64,000 nucleotides of DNA from Ampullaceana balthica (taxonomy: Eukaryota > Mollusca > Gastropoda > Lymnaeidae), in assembly GCA_944989445.1 (NCBI GenBank), contig CALYLW010001210.1, forward strand, positions 62,001 to 126,000. The letters are read 5' to 3'. Below are positions 1 to 11,383 of the stretch, piece by piece. The notes under the pieces are model-generated. The model was not told the origin of the DNA. It did no database searches and saw only the letters and a program-made list of their open reading frames with translations. A program made the position numbers and the translations under genes. Numbering within the stretch: the first letter of the stretch is position 1; every line of letters begins with the position of its first letter.

Positions 1-281
1 CTTTATTTAAAAACAAAGATAGAAATAAATTAAATGTTGAGAACGACATGAGGTTGGCGCTAACAACAACTACCCGACAATTTGGAAGCTGGTTGATGAC
101 ATGTAATTTAAACCATCGCATTAAATTAATTATTAAACATAATTTTTTTTTAAAATATACTGAAAACTAATTTAAAAAAAGAAAACGTTATTGAAAATGT
201 ACTTTTCAACTGCATGGGGGTCGCGGGTCACATGGCTTTTATAGAAAGGGGTCGCCACCCGAAAAAGTTTGGGAACCACTG
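1..281. mobile_element. Remnant of a hAT-type element, one end only
   Basis: The segment ends with TTTGGGAACCACTG, which on the other strand reads CAGTGGTTCCCAAA, a typical terminus of hAT-Charlie-like elements, followed inward by a GGTGGCGACCCC block. The opposite end is not in the window, so neither full length nor target duplication can be checked. No transposase is visible. Confidence 0.5.
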
Positions 282-652
282 ATGTACACTGTAGACTGTA
301 GACCGAGTGAAGTGGCATTGTCGGGGAAAAAAACAAATGCCGTCTATCATTATTATTAATAATAATGGAGGGGGGCAATCTTATCATTTTTACTTTGACT
401 CCTGGTGGTACTAACCTATGATCTTGCTGCGCCACTGGTTCTGATTACTAGACACATGTTGTTGTTTTTTTAAGCAAAATAAAATCCTCGTCTACTTTCA
501 TGAAAACTTTAACTTTAACAAATACCAAATATCTACCTGAGACTACAAACTTTCAAAGATTTTTTGACAAGTAGCGCGCGCCAATTATTTTAATATAAAG
601 CGTTTGAGCGTCACCAAGTAAAGGTGACTTTTAACTTACAATTTTAGGATAA
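282..652. other. Intergenic, nothing recognised
   Basis: AT-rich DNA with a short run of ATT repeats near 350. I see no splice-bounded exon, RNA gene or transposon end. Confidence 0.5.
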
Positions 653-1479
653 GGGGCCGTCCATAAATGACGGCATGCGATTTTGGCAGATTTCCCCCCC
701 CTCCCCCCTCGTCATGCGTCGTCCCAAAAACTTAGACCCCCCTTCCAACAGTGGCGTCACTAGGGGGGGCGGGGGGGGGCGGGCCGCCCCGGGTGACACC
801 CATCAGGGGGTGACACACGAGCCTAAAAATGTACTGTGTACGAAAACAAAATATGACAAATTTTTAATCTAGAAAGAAATAATTAAGAAATACAATGAAA
901 AACGTTAAAGGCCAAAATTCTTATTTAAAAAAATATCAGTTAACTTGCAATAATAAAACAGTCCCAACACACGAACAACATTAAAACAAATTAGTAAGAA
1001 AAGAAATAGTCGCAGTACAGAGATCTTTTAAAAAGGCTGGAATGAAAGAGGCAGTGTCTGCTGTTTTAAAAGATATAAAGCCATTTGGGCTGGGACACAC
1101 CGACAGCATGAACGAATCCCACCTCACGATTCCCTCCACCACAGTGGGGTGGGGGAAATACGATATTTATCACCAAGAAAACAAATCAAATGATGGGTTT
1201 TCTTTGTTGATGTTTTTCTTGAGGAAAATTATGATTTCCATGTCTTTGAGTTAATATTTTTAATATATATATTTATTAAAGGCGTGAAAGCATAGATATG
1301 CATGTTTATATACAGGTAGTCCTCCGGTTACGACGGTCCCATCCCGACTTACGCTGTTCAGTGCTTACGAACGCGCCCCCGTAAAGAATAGTATTACGCG
1401 TTATTCCGTATTTAAAAAAAAAGAATCGTGAGGTAACGAATTCTCTTCTCTATTGAAATAACAAAAATTATTGAAAAAT

Positions 1480-3288
1480 ATGTATGATTATTATTTCAAC
1501 CTTCAACTTTCGTTTGCGAATTTTTCAAATGGCGAAGTTTTCAATCAAGTCAATAAAGCTGAGTAAGCTTACAAGTTCCTTTTCAATGCTCATTAGAGAG
1601 AGCATATTCAGCCTTTTTCGTCCCATGCAAATTCTTGCTCATTATATATTCTTTTCAACTTTGAAAAGGATCGCTCTCAGCTGCAGTTTGATGTCATCAT
1701 TGAAAGATAGATGCGAAGTGCGATGTGTACATTTGTAAAGGACTGTGTGAAATATAGCTCATTCAAAAGCAGCAAAAATTTTAGCTCTGTGCAAGTTTTT
1801 TGAGTTTCGCTTTGTGCTAATTCCTTTTCCTTACCCTGAGCCTGGGGCTGGACAATAACTTTTTTAAGAGTTCTGAAAATTGGACTTATTCTGAAGGTAA
1901 GCAGTCTTCGAAATCACTCATGAACCTACATGTGGAAGAAAATCAGAAGCACCGAGCCTAGTGCTCTTTATGGGTCTTCCCGGAAGACCCCCTTAGCCAT
2001 GTGGCCACCAAAGGGACGTAACAGCTGAGGACCCCCCCCCCAAAAAAAAAGCGGTCGCTTCTGAAGCAGACACCTGGGCATCCAGGACATACAGTCGAAG
2101 ATTCCTCCCACTAAGTTGCCCTCACAAGGAGGTGGTGGAATTTCCTACTACGACCCGCTACCACTTTGGCGCCATCCCGGCAAAGCACACGGGTCTCCAT
2201 GGTTAGGACCGCCGTAGACCTGGGGATCATCAAAGACCTACCTAGGGTGCAACCCCGACTGGAAGGTTTCCTCAGAGCTGGCGTCCAATGCGTTCTTCGT
2301 GGAACTTTTTGCTAATCCGTACTGGTGCTCCTGGCCCTAAACCGGCACCGCTCGATGGCGTTGCTAGTAAATTGAGGGTGACGAAACGGTTGCTTCGGAT
2401 TTACCCGACCCCTTCTTCGAAATCACTTGAATGTTCTTCCATTAACTTGGCTGCTGCCCATCGGGTGGCGAAAGTGCTGAGCTCAGTTAGGTTTGTAAGA
2501 AAGCCAAATTTCTCATGGATGTATTTATATGCACCTAACCAATGTTGTAGGGCTTAAGAAAGTTTGTCAATGATTACCAGAAATACCTCAATCTTGAATT
2601 TTTTCTCCAGGAGAATACGGTTTTGTTGATGTCTCTTTATCAAACCGACGCTTTCTTTTTTGTTTGATAGTATTGAAAATTGTTTACACTGTTTTTACCA
2701 CGGACTTTTCCTTTCCTCTGTCTTCATAGGAATAAAATTAAGAATGCTATTTTTTAAACAAACTCAATGAGAGACTTCCTTTCTAAAATTGTTTCCCAAA
2801 TTTCAAGTAAAATAGCGACTTCAATTTGTTGTTCAATTTCCTTTAGAAATCCTTCTTCTTCAAGTCGACAGTCACGTGGCTGATTTTCGTTTGTTGCTAA
2901 TTCTTCTAGTGCTGCGATATTCTCATGGTATGAGCTATTAACAGACCTTACAGCATCATGTCATGCTGAACATCTTGTGTCAGACAAGGCTTTGTTAGCA
3001 TGTATCAATTTCATATGTTTTTGAAGTACCTGTCAACGATGAGTAGATGCAAAAAGTCGGGTATAAAGATTTTGCAGAAGACAAAAAAAATCTGACCGCA
3101 GTAGGACAACCTGCTGCTCTTTTCCCAACCAAATTAAAGGAATGAGCTGTGCACGGCACATAATGAGCTACAATGCACTTCTCACGAAGAATAGCATGGT
3201 TTCCGTTATACTTCCTACTCATTTGCAGCATTGCCGTATGACTCTCCAAGGCATTTTCAGGGATTCGTACAAACATAATGGCCTGCAT
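1480..3288 (-). pseudogene. Decayed hAT transposase (DUF4371, ZMYM1-like)
   Basis: Read on the minus strand from 3288, a fragment carries the family landmark VPCTAHSFNLVGKRAA, followed after frameshifts and a stop by KALSDTR and a Glu-rich stretch around 2950-2770. Near 1680-1500 a C-terminal piece reads LMSIEKELVS and then IDLIENFA, which fits the hAT dimerisation region. Between them, at about 1955-2560, lies foreign GC-rich DNA. The host element is bounded by its own target duplication. This is a dead copy, not a host gene. Confidence 0.7.
1955..2290. repeat. GC-rich insert inside the hAT transposase
   Basis: The base composition changes abruptly from AT-rich to GC-rich. It includes a short inverted repeat GGGTCTTCCCGGAAGACCC at 1971-1989 and an A-run after a C-run at 2033-2049. 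It separates two parts of the transposase remnant, so it is probably a later insertion such as a SINE or LINE fragment. I do not recognise the family. Confidence 0.4.
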
Positions 3289-3321
3289 CTTTATTATACA
3301 CTATAATTCATAAAAAGTTTG

Positions 3322-3772
3322 GAGGCCCTTAAATTATTGGGGACTTTAGCCCGTTCAGCCACCCCCCCCCCTTTTAATCCGCCATAGGGGGGCACGCATC
3401 TGTGACGATGTGGTACAAGGAGGGGGGTGTTTAAGAAATGTGACGTCACATCCATATCGCGAAACTTTAAATAAAAGTTCCACTTAAATATTTGATTGTT
3501 TACCATTTATTTAATTACGTTTTCAATGACTTCACGCGTGTTACGATATTACAGTGCAGACTTACCCTAAATACATATTTAAATGACAAAAAATAATTTG
3601 CAACATGCTAACTTTTATTGAGAAAATACGGCTTTGGGGAGGGGTGTCAAAGCTTTGTGACGTCATATCGTAAAAAAGGGGTGGGGTCTAAGTTTTTGTG
3701 ACAAAGTATGACGCTGGGGGAGGGTGGGGTAAAAATCGGCAACCTCGCGTGACGTCATTTATGGACGGCCCC
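3322..3772 (+). mobile_element. Second copy of the GGGGCCGTCC MITE nested in the hAT element
   Basis: It ends TGACGTCATTTATGGACGGCCCC at 3750-3772. Its body (the GACGTCA and CACGCGTGTTACGATATTA blocks) matches the copy at 39887-40280 in the same orientation, opposite to the outer copy at 653-4185. Its left terminus is degraded, so the start is approximate. Confidence 0.6.
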
Positions 3773-4468
3773 TTCAGTCGTGAAGGGGTGACACCATAAG
3801 TCATAAGCTACCGCCCCGGGTGACACCAACCCTAGTGACGCCTCTGCCTTCCAATATGACGTCACAAAGCCTTGCCCCACCTCCCATTAATAAAAGCTGT
3901 ATTTTATATTTGAAAAAGAGCCTGTTTCAAATCACTTTTTTGTCATTTAAGAATATTATTTAATGTAGGATTGCAACCTAATATCGTAACACGCGTGTAG
4001 CCATGTAAATCGTCATAAAATAAATTGCGAGAAATGAAATATTTAAGTGGAACTTTCATTTAAAGTTGCGAGTTTTGATGCGACGTCACATTTCTCAAAC
4101 ACCGCCCTCCCCCTCGTCACACATCGTCACAAATGTGTGGACCCCCTCCCCCATGGGTGCGTGACGACCGTTATGAACGGGTCCCTAACCAACCCGAACC
4201 CCCTCCGCCCCCTCCCCTCCGCCCAACTTTCACGGACTGGGGCAGATTTAAATCGAGATTACCCATGTCCAATGCCAGCCAAACGCTGTCTCCTAAATTG
4301 ACCCTCAACCTCTCCTGACTTCCTGCTTACCATAAGTCCATGTAGTAAACAAGCACGTACCGCACCCGTTTGTACCTGAGCCTACTTTCTTTTAAATGGA
4401 TTTCAATTTTCTAAGAAAAATCACTAGCTAATGAAATATTTGATCATTATTTGCAACATATATCGGGT

Positions 4469-4540
4469 GGCTCTGTGGCGCAATGGTAGCGCGTCTGACT
4501 CCAGATCAGAAGGTTGCGTGTTCAAATCACGTCAGGGTCA
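4469..4540 (+). tRNA. tRNA-Trp (anticodon CCA)
   Basis: Seventy-two bases fold as a full cloverleaf. The acceptor arm pairs GGCTCTG with CAGGGTC (two G-U pairs) plus discriminator A. The anticodon stem TCTGA/TCAGA encloses the loop CTCCAGA, giving anticodon CCA. The D-arm holds the A-box-like GTGGCGCAATGGTAGCGC and the T-arm the B box GGTTGCGTGTTCAAATCACG without mismatches. There is no intron, CCA is not encoded (as expected in eukaryotes), and a T8 run follows. It looks functional. It lies between two transposon blocks with no nearby tRNA gene in the window. Confidence 0.93.
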
Positions 4541-4546
4541 ATCATA

Positions 4547-4554
4547 TTTTTTTT
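4547..4554 (+). terminator. RNA polymerase III terminator of tRNA-Trp
   Basis: A run of eight T residues begins six bases after the discriminator base, the usual Pol III stop signal. Confidence 0.8.
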
Positions 4555-4709
4555 GTTAAACATATATTTAATATATTTTAATATTAAATAATATAATTAT
4601 TATATTATTATATAATAGTATATGTTATAATAATAGTAAATGTTATATTTATATATATAAAATATATTTTATATATAAATATATATATATATACGTGCGT
4701 ATTTGAATA
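4555..4709. repeat. AT-rich low-complexity DNA
   Basis: TA and TTATA runs with almost no G or C, directly left of the hAT-Charlie target site. Confidence 0.7.
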
Positions 4710-4717
4710 CTCTAATA

Positions 4718-7094
4718 CAGGGGTGGGCAAACTTTTTTCTACGGAGGGCCGCATTGAAAACTTTATTGTTATAGGCGGGCCGCATTAATATTTTGTCTAC
4801 TTACATTACGGTACAAATTACAACGTATAATATATGAATTAATGATTATAACCATGTACTTGTCATTTTTTTCACATTCAAAATCTATTACACGTGTATG
4901 TACATTATATTTTAAATACGAGCTGAAACAGTTTCTTTTTTTGATAATAAGCTTTTACGATTCAATATTATTTCAACAAAATTTTATTGCTACCTGTCAT
5001 AATGACTATGAAGACGTAGGAACGTAATTTACATACAAGCTGACCATAGAGTACAATTATAATTAATGCGAAGTATGGAACTGTTCACAATTTTGGATAA
5101 TTTTCTTTTCTTGAACAGTGATGAGCCAAATTACTGGTTGTGATTCACATGACTGCATTCAAATTGCAGTCAGTCAACATCGTTCAGTTATTACTCTTGT
5201 TTATTTTCATGCAAGAAAAAGCTTCCTCACAGATGTATGTGGACCCAAATAGTGACAAAAGTTTGGCAGCAAAGTGTTTTAAGTGTGGAAATGCTGCTGT
5301 TGGCTGTGCAGTTCCACCCCCCTCCCCCAGTTTGGAGCGCATTAAAATAGTTATGATACCCCCAGCGCTTCCGGGATTGGGCAAACATCCATACAACTCC
5401 AGCAGAAGAACTGACTTGAACTTCTCCTTCAGGTCATAATCGCTTGTAGGTCAAGCAGTTCTAAGTGTATATCCTCTGTGGCTCATTCAGCTTCTGCACT
5501 AAGTGGCGAACTGAGGATATTGAAGATTGGTTCCAGGTTTTGTAGTCTTGGAACCTCCTTTCAAATGCCACAAACAAGGCATCCAACTGAGCTTTGTACT
5601 TGCTAGCCTATTCACCCGAAATGGTTTTTCTGTTTCAGCAAAGGAGAACGGCAAAACCTGTTTTCACCTGCTTGCCTGGAGAACAGGGAGAACTTTGGCT
5701 GAAATGATTTAATATGCACATACATTTCATGTGCAAACAAGCCATTGTCCTGAAGTTTGACATTCAGTTCATTCAACTTTTCCATAATGTCATACCTAAC
5801 ATGAAGTCTTACTTCCACTCTTCATTGACAATGTTAGTAACAAAGTCACAAACAAAACCTTTCATTTCCAAGAACATAACTATTTTTTCTTTGAGATCCC
5901 ACACTCGCCTCGATATCCTTCCCAGGTTCAGCCAGCGGACACTGCTGTGGTATATAATATAATAACATTCAGTTTACAAATCAGTTTTTCCAAGTCAAAG
6001 CAAGCGTCCATCGGTTGTTACACTTGCTATCTTGTTCAACACCAACCCAGTTCTTTCAACACAGTTCTAAATATCATTGAATAAATCCTGGCCTATAGTT
6101 GTGTCTTTGAGTGGCTCAGCACTAGGTAATTCTTTGGTAAGCTCAAAAAACGAGAGTTTATTCCCTGTATAAAAAAAACAATTGTGCTGTGTCCTGTACA
6201 TCGGTACTTTGTCCAACGCAAGAGAATACCATGAAAAGCTTACATCTCAAAGTTGGTTCATTAAATTGTCAGTAATTATTTCAACACGCCTGACTACAGT
6301 TCTCCTTGATAAAGAAATGTTATTAAATTTTGTTTTCTGTTCTGGACACATAATGCTTGCTGCATCTGACAAGCATTCCTTAATAAACTCGCTGTCAGAA
6401 AAAGTCTTGTTCCATTTGACAATCTCATGGGACAGCACCAAGCTTTGTTCGATTGCAGCCTCTTGAATTAAAGTATGTTTTTTTTAAACATGCAGTTACT
6501 GCTTCTTTAAATTATTAACCGACTCCTGGCATTTTCTTTTTCTCTCTTCGTTCGTTAAATTGTGCCCGAAATCCAAATGTTTTGTTTGGTTGTGTCATTT
6601 TAAGTCGTACTCCTTAAAGACGCTCACACTCACGGCACAGCAAGCAGAGTGCTTTGCTGCCAACGCTTGTGAATCGATATTTAGCGTCCATTCGTCATTA
6701 AAAACACGACATTCGTCTTCAATCTTTCTTTTTTGGCAGCACTCATGGTTACATCAATGTCTATTTGCTTTTAAATTACTATATTTACAAAACCGCCAAT
6801 ATTTAAATCGTAAACAAAAGCCAATTTAGGTTCAGATTAAATGTAGTTTCGAATAAGGATGTTAACAATTAATGACTAATGATCACTATTAAATGAATTC
6901 TGGAGCCATAAAACCTATTTAATATAACTAGATTGCAATCAAATATTCGGAATCAAAAATTTAAAATATAGCGAAAATTCTAAACAAATAAAATTAAAAT
7001 TGACATAAGATCGCAACATGTACACGCCTAAGGGCCGCATAATATGCTCTGGTGGGCCGCATGCGGCCCGCGGACCGTAGTTTGCCCACCCCTG
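4718..7094 (-). mobile_element. Full-length hAT-Charlie element with target duplication
   Basis: Terminal inverted repeats CAGGGGTGGGCAAACT are identical for 16 bases at both ends and are flanked by a perfect 8-bp duplication CTCTAATA (4710-4717 and 7095-7102). Subterminal GGGCCGCAT blocks recur at both ends. Total length is 2377 bp, with a transposase relic on the minus strand. Conserved ends and exact target duplication suggest a fairly recent insertion although the ORF is broken. Confidence 0.9.
5184..6746 (-). pseudogene. Broken hAT transposase, GTF2IRD2-like (Charlie group)
   Basis: Translation on the minus strand starts at a MSAAKK peptide (ATG at 6746-6744), then SLSRRTVVRRVE near 6300, LNELNVKLQDNGLFAHEMY near 5770 and the C-terminal LLSLFGSTYICEEAFSCMK near 5240, ending at a stop at 5184. 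These match, in order, the BED-like N-terminus, the core and the dimerisation motif of the transposase from which the vertebrate GTF2IRD2 C-terminus was domesticated. Frameshifts and stops separate the pieces. The position inside intact hAT ends shows it is a transposon gene. Confidence 0.82.
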
Positions 7095-7102
7095 CTCTAA
7101 TA

Positions 7103-7324
7103 AATATTATTGACGTGCAACTATCATGTCTGGAAGCCCTACATTCTGCGAAAAAAAACTAGTATTTCATGTGCAACAATTAATAGACACCATATAAACA
7201 AAAAAATGCATTTCTCTATGTTTTGTGAAGGAGGTTTACGACATTGCTAATGTCAATAGATCAGGCTCAACACATTTTCTCTATGTAAGTCGATCAATGT
7301 TAAGAATGTGAAAGATTCCTCCAA
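7103..7324. other. Short intergenic gap, nothing recognised
   Basis: AT-rich sequence between two hAT insertions with no exon or repeat that I can name. Confidence 0.4.
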
Positions 7325-7332
7325 CCTATTAC

Positions 7333-7461
7333 CAGGGCAGGTCTTAGCGATTGCAGGGCCCTATGCGGCTTACTGTGCGAAAGGGATAAGGAATTACTAA
7401 AGATAACAAGCGTGGGGCCCACTGCGGCCGCATAGGTAACAGTGGCCTAAGACCGGCCCTG
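7333..7461. mobile_element. 129-bp hAT MITE
   Basis: The ends CAGGGCAGGTCTTAG and (reverse) CAGGGCCGGTCTTAG are flanked by a perfect 8-bp duplication CCTATTAC (7325-7332 and 7462-7469). There is no coding capacity. The pair of inner GGCC-rich arms makes a large imperfect hairpin. Confidence 0.88.
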
Positions 7462-7469
7462 CCTATTAC

Positions 7470-8010
7470 CATTGGTGAAACTCACCAAAAATGCAAATGC
7501 AACACTCCGACAGTGATAAAACCCTTTCCTTGTTCCATTCAAAAGAACAAACCAAGAAAACCAACACGCTATCCATATTTAAAACTCTAATAAAAGATGC
7601 TAGACTAGACATAAACTATGGATTAGCCTAGGACTCAACAACCTTCTGTATAATAGCACCGGTAAGATATACAATAAAATCTCAGGTAAGGTGTGAGGAA
7701 TAGGGCAAATTATGGGGAGTTATCGACTTGAATCTCAATGTATAAGCGAATGTTTTAAACCCTTTAGCTATTTAAGTTTATCTAACTTAGCACGAACTGT
7801 GTAAGATGAGTCAGCGTGCATTCCCTTCGTCACCTTGCCCCCTAATATATTGGAAACATTATAGATTACGTGATAAACTTAAAGCGCATTTTATTAAACT
7901 TCTGGAAGGCTTTACCTTGACAAAGAACACACATAACCTCTACACCAAATCTACGCAAAAAGATAGCATAATTAAAAATAACTCATCGCAAAATAACATA
8001 ATATACTAGT
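7470..8010. other. Intergenic, no exon seen
   Basis: AT-rich DNA. Short open frames here show neither domain similarity nor paired splice sites. If the exon at 8962 belongs to a receptor like gene A, its membrane exon should lie to the left, but I cannot find one here. Confidence 0.4.
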
Positions 8011-8460
8011 GTACACCCGTCAAAAATGACGGAAGTTTTCAGCTGAAATCTATTTGTTTTATAAAAAATGCACTTTTTAGGGCGCCTATGGCACCGACCT
8101 TTTTCAAAAGCCCAACTAACTTGTCCTTGTTTGATAAATACGAAATATTAAACTTTCTGAAATGTACACAAAGTATTTTATAAAATAGGGGTTGCGTTTG
8201 TTTTTTTTATTTTATAATTAATCCATCATCAAATCCTCTTTTTACATTGATACCTTTTCCAAAATTAAAATATGAGCGAAAACAATGACGCAATATTATA
8301 TATTTTTAGTGCATTTTTAATTTGCACACCTTTTGATGCATTGGTGCAGTAATTTGGTTTTCCCCGCTTTCTAAAATTAGTAGCGTCAGGACAGACTGAC
8401 TTGCGTGACAATTGCAAATTATATAGTTTTATAACTTATATAATAATTGTCATTTCTAAA
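8011..8460 (+). repeat. Dispersed repeat S, copy 1 (ACCCGTCAAAAATGACGG)
   Basis: It begins ACCCGTCAAAAATGACGG then AAGTTTTCAGCTGAAATC, and ends in a GACAGACTGAC block followed by AATTGCAAATTAT. The same order of blocks occurs at 10552 and 55388. The first 18 bases contain the inverted pair CCGTCA/TGACGG. Confidence 0.6.
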
Positions 8461-8961
8461 ACAGGAAAACTTCATTAGGCATTGAATAATGCTCTATTTT
8501 TATATTACATTTTAGCAGAACAATGTTTAGAACCATAAATACAGTAAAATCAATAAGCTCTCAAAATGTTTAGCATATAAAAAAACGAAACTATTTTTTT
8601 TCCTTGTTCCAGTCTAATAAGCTGTCATAAATTAACGAAGAATTTACAAATATCTAATAAAATCCTTCCTTTTCAATATATCTACATTTACATATTAACA
8701 TGTATCTTTTATTAAATTTTTATGAAATTCGTCCCTCTGAAAGACCCAAATATTTCTATTAATAGATTTCCACAATATTATGACAAGGCTTATGCCACAA
8801 TAAATTTCATACATCCAAAGTTCGTGTCACCGAAAAAACAGAATTGTTTTAACTTTGAAAACAGCCGAATTTAAAAAAAAACTTTTCAAAATATGTCTCC
8901 AATGTGTACACATGCTTTTACAACAAATGTTTCTTCATTTAATTATTGTCCACTCTTTCAG

Positions 8962-9179
8962 CAATTGCACTCCTGGACATGGGGACAAGGTCTACAGTCT
9001 CGTCAGTCGTATCGGGTTACAAAAGGAAAGTTCGCCTGGACAGCGAAGCTTCGAACGTGGATGGCAGCCACTCGTCAGTTGGCAGCAACGAAAGCCTTAG
9101 TCCTTTGCCAACTGCAAAAGAAGAGGTCGACTTGGGGGCCGTCATACAACTTAGCTTGGGTAACGAGATAACCCTGTGA
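8962..9179 (+). CDS. Last coding exon of an upstream gene (partial, unidentified)
   Basis: The exon is preceded by a pyrimidine-rich acceptor (CACTCTTTCAG) and is open in phase 1 for 72 codons to TGA at 9177-9179. Its protein is hydrophilic, Ser- and Asp-rich (GSHSSVGSNESLSPLPTAKE), and resembles the cytoplasmic end of a membrane receptor. It ends LGAVIQLSLGNEITL, and gene A's tail ends with a comparable MAVIELGSESS. It shares strand and phase 1 with genes A and B, so it may be the 3' end of a third tandem paralogue whose other exons lie left of the window or were separated by the transposons at 0.6-7.1 kb. The exon is convincing; the family assignment is only inference. Confidence 0.62.
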
Positions 9180-10315
9180 GATAAGGATGACTGGCAGAAC
9201 AAAGGAGACTCTTGTAAAACGTTACAGGCAACCCTGTCGACGTCACACGTCTTGACGCGTTTTCTCTTACCCTACCTGTGTGTATGGGCACAATGCCTCA
9301 GCCACATATTCTTTCTGCCTCATAAGCGATTGAAGACCTGTGTAATATTGGTATTTCGGAAACGGCAAAGGATTTTTCGGAAATGTCAGCGTTGATTGCA
9401 GTGTAGCTATAAGTGTTCTGGAGAGAGAGGAAATGTATCTGATTTATTTCTGGGTATATATTGAAGACCTGCGGCCCAAATAAGGAAATTGGCACGTTTG
9501 GGTTACCCTAAGGATTTAGGGTGGGATCAGTCAGATGAGCAAGGCGTGGTGAGTGGTGCTGTTAAATCTGATGCTTGGTTTTGGGTTAAAAGTAAAAAGA
9601 GATAGGAGCTTAAGGATGCCGGTAATATACCCCTTATCAAGTATTTCCTCTGTGAATTAGGAGAAGGTTTGACAATGTGTTTTTCAGCTATTTGAACGAT
9701 TGTGAAGCGATTTAGCAAATTGCCGCGGTGCCTTTGTTGTCATTGGCCTCAATTTTACTCTCTATATGGTCTAGTATCTTGTTTTGGGGTCAGAGCCAAC
9801 GACACGTGTTTAACACATCAATTGCCTACTTAACAGAGAAACTGAAAGTGCGTTCCCATGCCCCCCCCCCAAACTCTGTTAAAGATGGATGTGTGTGACA
9901 TCTCACGGAAAGCTTGGGATTTTTTTATGTGTTGCAGGGGTAATTGATAAATAATGTTAACTTAATTAAGTATTACTGGAAGAGGGAGTCAATAAATGTT
10001 GTGATCTGAAATAAAAGGCGAAGAAGTGTTAAAATAGCGCTTCGATAAATGCTGTAAATAGGCTGATCTTGAATTTTACTACTGTTGAGACGTGAAGTAA
10101 GGTTTGCTGAAAGAGAAAATCGATAAATGTTATCCGAAATGAGAATTAAGATAAATGTGAAATAGAAATTAATAAATGTAATCTGAAACTTAAATTGTAA
10201 TTTTCAAATTGTGTTAATTTTTTTAATTGTTTTTAATACATACAAAACAATTTTCGGCAGATTTAAGCCGCTGTCATGAATAGGAAATGAATACATAAAT
10301 TGCTGAGAAAATAAA
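9180..10315 (+). other. Presumed 3' untranslated region of the upstream gene
   Basis: Non-coding sequence after the stop, with several AATAAA hexamers (9991, 10010, 10310). Between about 9990 and 10190 the motif ATAAATG recurs with GAAA spacers as a degenerate repeat. Which hexamer is used cannot be decided without RNA data. Confidence 0.45.
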
Positions 10316-10412
10316 ATTTTGAAAGACTTACGTAGTAACTCCTATAATTGGAATGGATCATAATATTCAAGTTTTAAGGAGGCTCGGGAAGGATTATGAG
10401 AAACTAGCTGAC

Positions 10413-10930
10413 CCGCGGCGTAGCATACGCCGCTAATGATTTAGTGACGGGTGAAGACTTCCTGAAAGACACAGTAAAACTGTTGTCAAAATGGTGTGGG
10501 TTTGGGCAAACGACTGTGAGTGGATGAAAAGAAGGAACTCTGGAGAGACCCGCGGCGTATCACCCGTCAAAAATGACGGAAGTTTTCCAAATAAATGCAT
10601 ATCAGATTTTAAAAAATATCGTAATACAGAAATTTCATTTATTTTATTTATATTTATTTGAATCATCTATTATCATTTGAACAATTTTATGCAGAACCTT
10701 TGAAAAGTGTTATTTTTGTTGCCTTAATTTGGTGCGCACTATTGAACAAAATCTATCGCAGCGCCACCTAACAGCATTATTTCATACATACATACAGACG
10801 ACAGGAATTATGTATATTGATAGTTCGCCAGGGGTGGCATTTTCAGTAAAGATGCGGATTATTTATTTGAGGAAGTTGAGAGGTGGTAGCAAAATATTGG
10901 TCACCCTGGTTGACACAATCAATTTTCTAC
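10413..10930 (+). repeat. Dispersed repeat S, copy 2, with a CCGCGGCGTA leader
   Basis: CCCGCGGCGTA occurs twice (10412 and 10550), followed at 10562 by ACCCGTCAAAAATGACGG as in the copies at 8011 and 55388. A GGTGCGCACTATTGAAC block follows. Confidence 0.5.
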
Positions 10931-10993
10931 GCCGTGGATGATGCTGAATGGAAAGAATGAACATAAATCACATGAATAGTGTTTTGGCGTCTT

Positions 10994-11033
10994 TTTAAAT
11001 CCTTTATATTAACTCGTGGTGTCTGCGGCGGAC

Positions 11034-11066
<33 letters not shown>

Positions 11067-11383
11067 CGCCAAAACTTTTGATCGATTTTTTTAGATTATT
11101 TTTTTTATTCCTATGTATCATGCTATTTTTTGAGATAGAGCGTCGCGGTGCGTATTATATTGAACAACCTTTCTGTCGCGCAATAAGGTGCGTATTTTAT
11201 TGACAGCTCTTTTTATAAACATATTCCTGATCGGTGCGTATTATATTAAACATGTTTTACGACACAACTTCAATTTTGTATTTCTGGATGGTCTGGCGCT
11301 GCGTATTATAATGAACATTCTTTTAGTTACTTCTCGTACATAAAGGATTTATAGTCAAAAACTTGGTTTTTTACGGGTTTTTC
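10994..11383 (+). repeat. Dispersed repeat R, copy 1
   Basis: It starts AAATCCTTTATATTAACTCG, carries a (CTTG)n tract at 11038-11065, several GTGCGTATTATATTGA blocks, and ends with ACATAAAGGATTTATAG and a short palindrome around AAAACTTGGTTTT before TTACGGG. The same order recurs in at least ten places in this window in both orientations. Confidence 0.75.

Larger units (their letters stand above)
749..3846 (-). mobile_element. hAT transposon, DUF4371/ZMYM1-like, inside the MITE
   Basis: Terminal inverted repeats CAGTGGCGTCACTAGG and, at the right end read on the minus strand, CAGAGGCGTCACTAGG differ at one base. They are flanked by a perfect 8-bp duplication CCTTCCAA at 741-748 and 3847-3854, as hAT transposases make. 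The interior carries a decayed transposase on the minus strand, and further repeats have inserted into it. It can no longer be autonomous. Confidence 0.85.
653..4185 (-). mobile_element. MITE with GGGGCCGTCCATAAATGACG end, split by a hAT element
   Basis: The left end starts GGGGCCGTCCATAAATGACG. The right end near 4150-4185 is a decayed inverted copy (GTGCGTGACG then TTATGAACGG). The body from 3855 to 4185 matches, in reverse, the intact copy at 39887-40280. A complete hAT element at 749-3846 interrupts it after about 96 bases. The family is non-autonomous; its superfamily is not clear to me. Confidence 0.65.
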
